A stretch of DNA of 9,772 nucleotides from an uncultured Blautia sp. (GTDB lineage Bacteria > Bacillota > Clostridia > Lachnospirales > Lachnospiraceae): assembly GCA_934408705.1 (NCBI GenBank), contig CAKRVL010000091.1, positions 1-9,772 on the forward strand. The letters are read 5' to 3'. Of the stretch, positions 5,863 through 9,772 are shown piece after piece (the stretch's first letter is position 1; each line of letters starts with the position of its first letter). The position numbers and the translations under genes are program-made. Below the pieces are notes generated by a model that saw only the letters and a program-made list of their open reading frames with translations, did no database searches and had not been told where the DNA came from.

Positions 5863-6102
5863 CTACTCACCCTCTCTTCCGTCAATTCGATATACCGCAT
5901 CATCGTAATAAGGGTATATCCTTCCATTATTTCTTCCAGCTCTTGTATCTCTGATGCGGAACGGATCTTCTCCTAAGCCATCCACTTCCTTTCCCATGAA
6001 GACTACACCTTTTCCGCTCAGCGGATGATCTTTGCATCTGAAGTGTACAACATCACCCACCTGCATCTCTCTTCCATCTTTCGCATATTTACCTGTCTTC
6101 AT
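5863..6102 (-). CDS. Small beta-rich protein of unknown function
   Basis: A 79-residue protein. MQVGDVVHFRCKDHPLSGKGVVFMGKEV (about 13-40) followed by RIYPYYDDAVYRI looks like a small SH3-like or other beta-barrel, of the kind found in phage accessory proteins. No catalytic residues stand out and no family is recognised with confidence. Its ATG is one base after the stop codon of the PAPS-reductase-like gene. Its AGGAGGT ribosome site lies within that gene's last codons, so the two are translationally coupled and probably made in similar amounts. Confidence 0.7.
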   Translation of the reverse strand: MKTGKYAKDGREMQVGDVVHFRCKDHPLSGKGVVFMGKEVDGLGEDPFRIRDTRAGRNNGRIYPYYDDAVYRIDGREGE

Positions 6103-6103
6103 A

Positions 6104-7144
6104 CTACTCTACCTCCTCTGTTGGGATGCCTGCGAAATTTAACGCCTGTTCGTATGTCATTCCATGGTTCTTAATTTTCAAACACCCTTCGCACATTTTT
6201 CTATGTTTATCATTGTCCGACATTCTCAATCTCTGCAGTCTATTTGGAACTGGCTCTAAGTGGCACCCGAAGCCACACACGCAACAGCCGGTTCTCTGTT
6301 CTCCCGTGAAGTACCAGCTGCCTTTCTTATCCTGGTATGGCGTTCCATACACGCTGCAGATTGGAATGTGCTGCTCTACTGCATACTGGATAACCTCATT
6401 CTTCGGCCAAAATCCCATAGGCTGACTCTTTATTGTGTGACCGTCGTACACATTGCATCCCGTGTGATTGTACTGGTTCTCTCTTCTAAAACTCTCGTCC
6501 TGTGTTATGCCGATGAATGGCTGTCTGCCTGTCTCTTTGACATACCTCTTGAATGGTTCTTTTTTCAGTGCCTCACAGCAATACTCTGAAATGTCTGCTG
6601 GCATCCGTTCCGTGTCCGTTAAATATTGCCACTTCTTCGCCAGCATTCCGAATTTTCCTCGCTGATCTCCGTTGAGCATGTAGTTTCTGTATTTCTCGCT
6701 GAGTTTTCCATGTCTCAGCTTTCTAATCTTTCCTGCTGTATCTTTACTTGTAATCGGAAATCCTTTGTTTTCACACACCCACTTAAAACTATGCTTCGGT
6801 CGGATCACTACCAGCTCAATATTAAGCTCCGGAAACTGTCCTCTGAGCCATTCCGTGTATGTCTTAACAAACTCTCTGATTTCCGGAAATTCCGTCCCGG
6901 TGTCCGCGAACACCAGGGGGATTTTACCGGTCAATTTATACTTTCTGTACGCCTGGCACACGATGTACGCCAGGACTGTACTGTCAAGACCTCCAGAAAA
7001 CGATATGTACACTTTTCCGTACCAATATGTGTGCCATTCGTATACACGGTACATTGAAAAATTAGGCTTCAGTTCATAAGGCTGGTACTTCATGCTTTTG
7101 AAACTATCTTTAGGAAATTTCAAATCTTCTTCCAATAGGTACAT
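6104..7144 (-). CDS. PAPS-reductase-like PP-loop protein (IbrA/DndC-related)
   Basis: A 346-residue protein of the phosphoadenosine phosphosulfate reductase family. The PP-loop SFSGGLDS is at 48-55, and DTGTEFPE follows at 81-88, as expected for an N-type ATP pyrophosphatase. Cysteines C189-C190 (EYCCEALK) and the cluster C287, C288, C290, C294 (CCVCGFGC) could hold a 4Fe-4S cluster as in APS reductases and DndC. C318 and C321 form an extra CxxC. PP-loop enzymes of this fold activate a substrate by adenylation or transfer sulfur. Here assimilatory sulfate reduction is unlikely, because no cys genes are present and the neighbour is ParB-like, the IbrA-IbrB arrangement known from E. coli and phages. 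The start codon directly follows the ParB stop (TAGATG), indicating coupling. The true substrate (nucleic acid, nucleotide or protein) is unknown. Confidence 0.85.
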   Translation of the reverse strand: MYLLEEDLKFPKDSFKSMKYQPYELKPNFSMYRVYEWHTYWYGKVYISFSGGLDSTVLAYIVCQAYRKYKLTGKIPLVFADTGTEFPEIREFVKTYTEWLRGQFPELNIELVVIRPKHSFKWVCENKGFPITSKDTAGKIRKLRHGKLSEKYRNYMLNGDQRGKFGMLAKKWQYLTDTERMPADISEYCCEALKKEPFKRYVKETGRQPFIGITQDESFRRENQYNHTGCNVYDGHTIKSQPMGFWPKNEVIQYAVEQHIPICSVYGTPYQDKKGSWYFTGEQRTGCCVCGFGCHLEPVPNRLQRLRMSDNDKHRKMCEGCLKIKNHGMTYEQALNFAGIPTEEVE

Positions 7145-8500
7145 CTACTCTGTTCCTTCTTTCTTCACATATAAACCACTGGTTCCCTCAACCACGTCTT
7201 TCTCTTCATCGTTCAAGAATCGGAAGCCATACTGCTCCAGAACTTTGTAGAAAGCCTTTACTTTTTCACCCCTAGTTGTGCTGTATGTATAATTCCACTC
7301 AACCAAGTCTGCGTCTGCAACCATTGCCGATACTAAACAGAGAAGTTTCTGCAATACACTGAGTCCCTGCATTTTCTTCTTTGCTGCCTCGATTTCTTCT
7401 TTCGGTGCATTATAGACTTCGCAGCCAACAAAAAATTGAATCAACTTGTTATGTCCTGCAAAAGCTTCCCAATGCATCATCTGTTCAAAAAGGTCTGCCT
7501 CAACCTGTTTCTCATCTGTAACTTTATCAATTCTTCCAGACAGAATACCTTCAATGAACACTTTTCTTGTATTTGCCGCCTCTTTCAGAATTGCCTTGAT
7601 CTGTTTCTTGTTACGCATATTCTGCTTTTTCGCTTCTTCTGCTGGAGAAAGTACCTTTTTTTCTTTCTTGGCTTTACGGATCACGCATATATTTCCATAT
7701 CTTTCCAAATAAAAAATCTGCTCACCATTATCCTTGAACTTCATCTCCTTAGGTGGTTCTTTATCCAGGCTATACTCCTGCATACGCTCCCATTTATTTG
7801 AGTAAAACTCATTAATTGCTTCCTTCGGTGCTTTCTTCAATCCCAGTTTTTTCATTGCGGCAACATAAAGTTTCATATTTTCCTGCCGTTTCTGTTCTCT
7901 TTGAGCATTAATTGCACGTCTTGCCAGATCCCTAGAATCCGTAGAATCCTTCAAGATTTTATCTCTGGTCTTGATATCCTTAATCTTCTCCAGCTCGTAC
8001 AAATCTGTAAGTGTCAGCTGGTAGCCATCCTGTCTCTCCTTCTCCTGTAAAGTTTTGGAGTCCAGCTTTGCAATATTCAAACGATGCTTAATAGTCTTCT
8101 TACTGAATCCGGTCTTTTCTGCGATTGTATCTTCTGTCTCGCCCAAATCGAGCATCAGCTGAAAGCCCTGCGCCTGCTCCCAAATCGTCAAATCATTACG
8201 CTGCATATTTTCTTCCAGCATGATTGACAACTGTTCTTTTCGGCTTAATCCTTCAGCGATCCTGCATGGCAATTCTTGCAGGCCTGCCAACTTTGATGCT
8301 CCATGCCGGCGGTTTCCGATCAACGCATAATACTCTCCAGGCTGCCCTTCTACCGGAACAACCGTTAAATTCTGCAGACATCCCTGCTTTTTCATTGACT
8401 CTGCCAGTTCTGTCAAATCTCCGAGATCCTTTCTTGGATTCTCCGGGTGTGTATGGATGTGATCTATTCCGATATAAACTATATCTCTTCTTTCTTCCAT
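7145..8500 (-). CDS. ParB/Srx-fold protein with KorB-like HTH (IbrB-like)
   Basis: A 451-residue protein. Residues 8-85 form a ParB N-terminal domain (HPENPRKD, then the box II motif GNRRHGASKLAG at 62-73). ENMQRNDLT (97-105) is the second ParB nucleotide-binding motif, and DTIAEKTGFSKKTIKHRLN (124-142) is the HTH. The rest (about 200-451) is lysine-rich and unrecognised. Box II normally reads GERRxRA; the glutamate needed for CTP hydrolysis in chromosomal ParB is Asn here, so it may bind nucleotide without the usual switch. No ParA partner is nearby. Coupling to a PAPS-reductase-like gene instead points to an IbrB-like accessory role rather than plasmid partition. The ATG at 8500 has GAGGAG 7 bases upstream. 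An in-frame ATG at 8521 lies before that site and is less likely. Confidence 0.83.
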   Translation of the reverse strand: MEERRDIVYIGIDHIHTHPENPRKDLGDLTELAESMKKQGCLQNLTVVPVEGQPGEYYALIGNRRHGASKLAGLQELPCRIAEGLSRKEQLSIMLEENMQRNDLTIWEQAQGFQLMLDLGETEDTIAEKTGFSKKTIKHRLNIAKLDSKTLQEKERQDGYQLTLTDLYELEKIKDIKTRDKILKDSTDSRDLARRAINAQREQKRQENMKLYVAAMKKLGLKKAPKEAINEFYSNKWERMQEYSLDKEPPKEMKFKDNGEQIFYLERYGNICVIRKAKKEKKVLSPAEEAKKQNMRNKKQIKAILKEAANTRKVFIEGILSGRIDKVTDEKQVEADLFEQMMHWEAFAGHNKLIQFFVGCEVYNAPKEEIEAAKKKMQGLSVLQKLLCLVSAMVADADLVEWNYTYSTTRGEKVKAFYKVLEQYGFRFLNDEEKDVVEGTSGLYVKKEGTE

Positions 8501-8529
8501 GGCTTTTCTCCTCGTTCTCATATATGAAC

Positions 8530-8547
8530 GGCGGCTTTCCAGCCGCC
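8530..8547. repeat. DGR target hairpin downstream of the variable region
   Basis: On the minus (coding) strand GGCGGCT and AGCCGCC form a perfect 7-bp stem with a GGAA loop. It begins 7 bases after the TAA of the variable protein. In the Bordetella phage DGR and others, a hairpin/cruciform of 7-8 bp with a GRNA tetraloop sits just past the variable region and is needed for efficient retrohoming. GGAA fits GRNA. There is no T-run, so it is not a terminator. Confidence 0.7.
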
Positions 8548-8554
8548 ATATCAG

Positions 8555-9715
8555 TTACTCAGTTTTCAGTTTTCTAAAATAAGCGGAGCGGAAACCGAGG
8601 AAGCCGTGGGCGCTAGTCCGAGGGTTGTTCAGGTTCACGAGGAACACGCCAGCACAGGAAGTGTTGCTCCAGCCGCCCCCGCAGAGCGGCAAATATTCTC
8701 CCTCAGTGCTATTAATATAGCAGTAGGCTTCCGGCTCTCCAGGATACAGAGCCAGCTCTTTCAGTGTTTCGCTCTCGCAATCAATATTAACATCTCCCCA
8801 TCTACGTCCATTGTATCCCTCTCCGTGATCACCTTCAGCAAGGAATTTGATATCGTCATCGGAAACACTCACTCTAATAGGCTTTCCGGAATCATCTCTT
8901 ACCGGTTCCCAGTTATCTCCTTCAAGAGTAAGATCGATGTCCAATGCTGCATCGTTATTCTTTGCCATCTCCAACTGTCCATCTTTTATTCTCAGACCTC
9001 TTACCATTTCCCATACATTTCCAGTCAGATCGTGAACGCCTTCTACTGTATGATCGTGTGTCCAGGTTGCCGGCCCTGATCCGGTTTTGGTCCTTCCGGA
9101 TTTTCCTACTGGCTCTCCATGTTCTTCCGGGTTTGCATGGTACTTTCCATAGTTTGTGTTGCCATGTGGCAAAGTACCATTCTTCAAGCTGAGGTTCGCA
9201 AGCAATCCCCATTCAGCTCTTGTCATAAGATGCCATCCCTCTCCCTTTAAAAAACAAGCTCTCGCCGCCTCATCATTGGTAATTCCTGTCCATGGCTTCT
9301 GCATTGGCAGGCTATAAGGCTTTCCGTTAATTTCGCAGTTCTCATAGACAGAAATGTAAATTTCATCGTATTCTTCATCTCCAATGATAAACGCTGCATT
9401 TGTTTTATCACTTCCACCAAACAGTTCCTTATTTGTCACCTTGCGGAATCTGTGCATGAATGACGGGATGCCGGCATTGTCGTAAATTGCCACTACTGCG
9501 TGTTCCAGGTTTTCGCTGATGGAATGGGTTGGTGTGATCTGCTTCTCAGTATTCTTTTTTTCGGAAGGTCTCTCCTGGATTACCGGGCAAATATTGATCT
9601 GCATATCATCTCTTGCCGCATAATCTTTAATTGCTTCCATCTGCTCTGCAACAAATTTTCTCTTTCCTTTAAACTTTGCTGAAAACTCACCATTCATAAA
9701 CTTTGCTTTTGCCAT
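8555..9715 (-). CDS. DGR variable protein with FGE/C-type-lectin fold
   Basis: A 386-residue protein. The N-terminus (1-60) is lysine-rich and charged. From about 120 it resembles formylglycine-generating-enzyme-like C-type lectin domains: WHLMTRAEW (161-169), NTNYGKYH (187-193), GVHDLTGNVWEMVRG (226-240). It ends with GGGWSNTSCAGVFLVNLNN and GFLGFRSAYF (346-380), the hallmark of variable proteins diversified by DGRs. An insert at about 243-300 lacks a recognised motif. The FGE fold is used here as a binding scaffold, so enzymatic formylglycine formation is unlikely. In phages such proteins are usually receptor-binding; in bacteria they are often surface-displayed, but no signal peptide is visible. 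TAGGAGG lies 8 bases before the ATG and overlaps the previous stop codon. No reverse transcriptase, Avd or template repeat is in the window. Confidence 0.85.
   Translation of the reverse strand: MAKAKFMNGEFSAKFKGKRKFVAEQMEAIKDYAARDDMQINICPVIQERPSEKKNTEKQITPTHSISENLEHAVVAIYDNAGIPSFMHRFRKVTNKELFGGSDKTNAAFIIGDEEYDEIYISVYENCEINGKPYSLPMQKPWTGITNDEAARACFLKGEGWHLMTRAEWGLLANLSLKNGTLPHGNTNYGKYHANPEEHGEPVGKSGRTKTGSGPATWTHDHTVEGVHDLTGNVWEMVRGLRIKDGQLEMAKNNDAALDIDLTLEGDNWEPVRDDSGKPIRVSVSDDDIKFLAEGDHGEGYNGRRWGDVNIDCESETLKELALYPGEPEAYCYINSTEGEYLPLCGGGWSNTSCAGVFLVNLNNPRTSAHGFLGFRSAYFRKLKTE
8577..8700 (-). other. DGR variable region (VR) of the lectin-fold protein
   Basis: Covers about residues 340-380. The frame GGxW..N...AGVF..NLNN.R......GFRSA is the conserved scaffold of DGR variable regions. 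The putative surface positions are mostly NNC or NNT codons: TGC 345, AGC 350, TGT 354, CTC 359, AGC 368, CAC 370, GGC 371, TTC 372. This is the expected outcome of adenine-specific mutagenesis of AAC/AAT codons in a template repeat. The exact borders need the template repeat, which is absent here. Confidence 0.72.
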
Positions 9716-9727
9716 GTTCTTTTCCTC

Positions 9728-9772
9728 CTATGCTGTGGCTAATTCTCTATTCAAAAGTATCTCAAATACTTT
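9728..9772 (-). CDS. 3' end of an unknown upstream gene (partial)
   Basis: The only minus-strand frame open to the right edge. It gives 14 codons ending in FEILLNRELATA, then a TAG at 9730-9728 that forms part of the ribosome binding site of the variable-protein gene. Too little is visible to assign a family. It shows that the operon continues upstream. Confidence 0.55.
   Translation of the reverse strand, partial: KVFEILLNRELATA

Larger units (their letters stand above)
5105..9772. mobile_element. Prophage or integrative element, one end and accessory operon
   Basis: From about 5105 to the right edge all genes lie on the minus strand with gaps of a few bases or overlapping start and stop codons. 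They include several families that are common in Firmicute phages and integrative elements: the Xis-like winged helix, a small HhH protein, a ParB-like protein, a PAPS-reductase-like protein and a DGR variable protein. No integrase, capsid, terminase or conjugation gene is inside the window, so phage and ICE cannot be told apart. The exact left border is uncertain by about 50 bp. Confidence 0.6.

Noticed and set aside
6104..7144. Assimilatory PAPS/APS reductase (cysH)
   Set aside because: The fold matches, but the context (phage-like operon, ParB-like neighbour, no cys genes) and the extra cysteine clusters argue against sulfate assimilation. A dnd phosphorothioation system is also unsupported, because no other dnd gene is present.
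7145..8500. Plasmid or chromosome partition ParB
   Set aside because: There is no ParA gene or parS-like palindrome nearby, and box II lacks the conserved glutamate.
8530..8547. Rho-independent terminator after the variable protein
   Set aside because: No T-run follows in either direction, and the ParB-like gene starts 30 bases later in the same operon.
6104..9715. A template repeat or reverse transcriptase inside the window
   Set aside because: I looked for a second copy of the VR core (for example the GGTTTCCGCTCCGCT segment) on both strands and found only the one at 8581-8595. No RT motif such as YxDD is encoded by any plausible gene here.
8555..9715. True formylglycine-generating enzyme or sulfatase-modifying factor
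   Set aside because: The C-terminus is a DGR variable region and no sulfatase is adjacent. The FGE fold is commonly reused as a display scaffold in DGR proteins.
1..9772. CRISPR array, tRNA or rRNA genes
   Set aside because: No regularly spaced repeats of CRISPR length and no cloverleaf or rRNA-like sequence were seen on either strand.

Overview
The window looks like the chromosome of a gut Firmicute, most likely a Lachnospiraceae-type Clostridia (inference). The reasons are moderate-to-low GC, strong AGGAGG ribosome binding sites, sigma-A promoters, the pyruvate:ferredoxin oxidoreductase N-terminus at the left edge, and a YbiT-like ABC-F protein. It divides into a host-core half (1 to about 5050) and an accessory half (about 5105 to 9772).

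Core half. On the minus strand lie the first nine codons of a nifJ-type pyruvate:ferredoxin oxidoreductase, with a good promoter bracketed by two palindromes. Next come an Rrf2-family regulator with its own promoter and terminator, and shikimate kinase (aroK). Divergent from aroK is an ABC-F ATPase whose second ATP site has lost its Walker A lysine. A perfect bidirectional terminator separates it from a convergent gene for a secreted protein of unknown function. A YbaK/EbsC-type Cys-tRNA(Pro) deacylase follows, with three 11-bp tandem repeats upstream of its promoter. A 14-bp-stem terminator closes this half.

Accessory half. Immediately upstream of that terminator (minus-strand sense) is a short open tail that reads like the severed 3' end of a host gene. 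From there to the right edge, every gene is on the minus strand and tightly packed, as in a prophage or integrative element. In transcription order: the last codons of an unknown gene; a C-type-lectin/FGE-fold protein whose C-terminus is a recognisable diversity-generating retroelement (DGR) variable region; a ParB-like protein; a PAPS-reductase-like PP-loop protein; and four small genes (beta-rich, helix-hairpin-helix, single-TM, Xis-like winged helix). A perfect 7-bp-stem hairpin with a GGAA loop sits seven bases after the stop codon of the variable protein, where DGR target hairpins are known to lie.

The most interesting system is therefore a DGR target whose reverse transcriptase and template repeat are not visible here. 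It is followed directly by a ParB/PAPS-reductase pair resembling IbrB/IbrA. The template and reverse transcriptase must be beyond the window or elsewhere in the genome, or the variable region is an orphan. The cargo-like placement of the ParB/PAPS-reductase pair suggests an accessory function that I cannot name from sequence alone.
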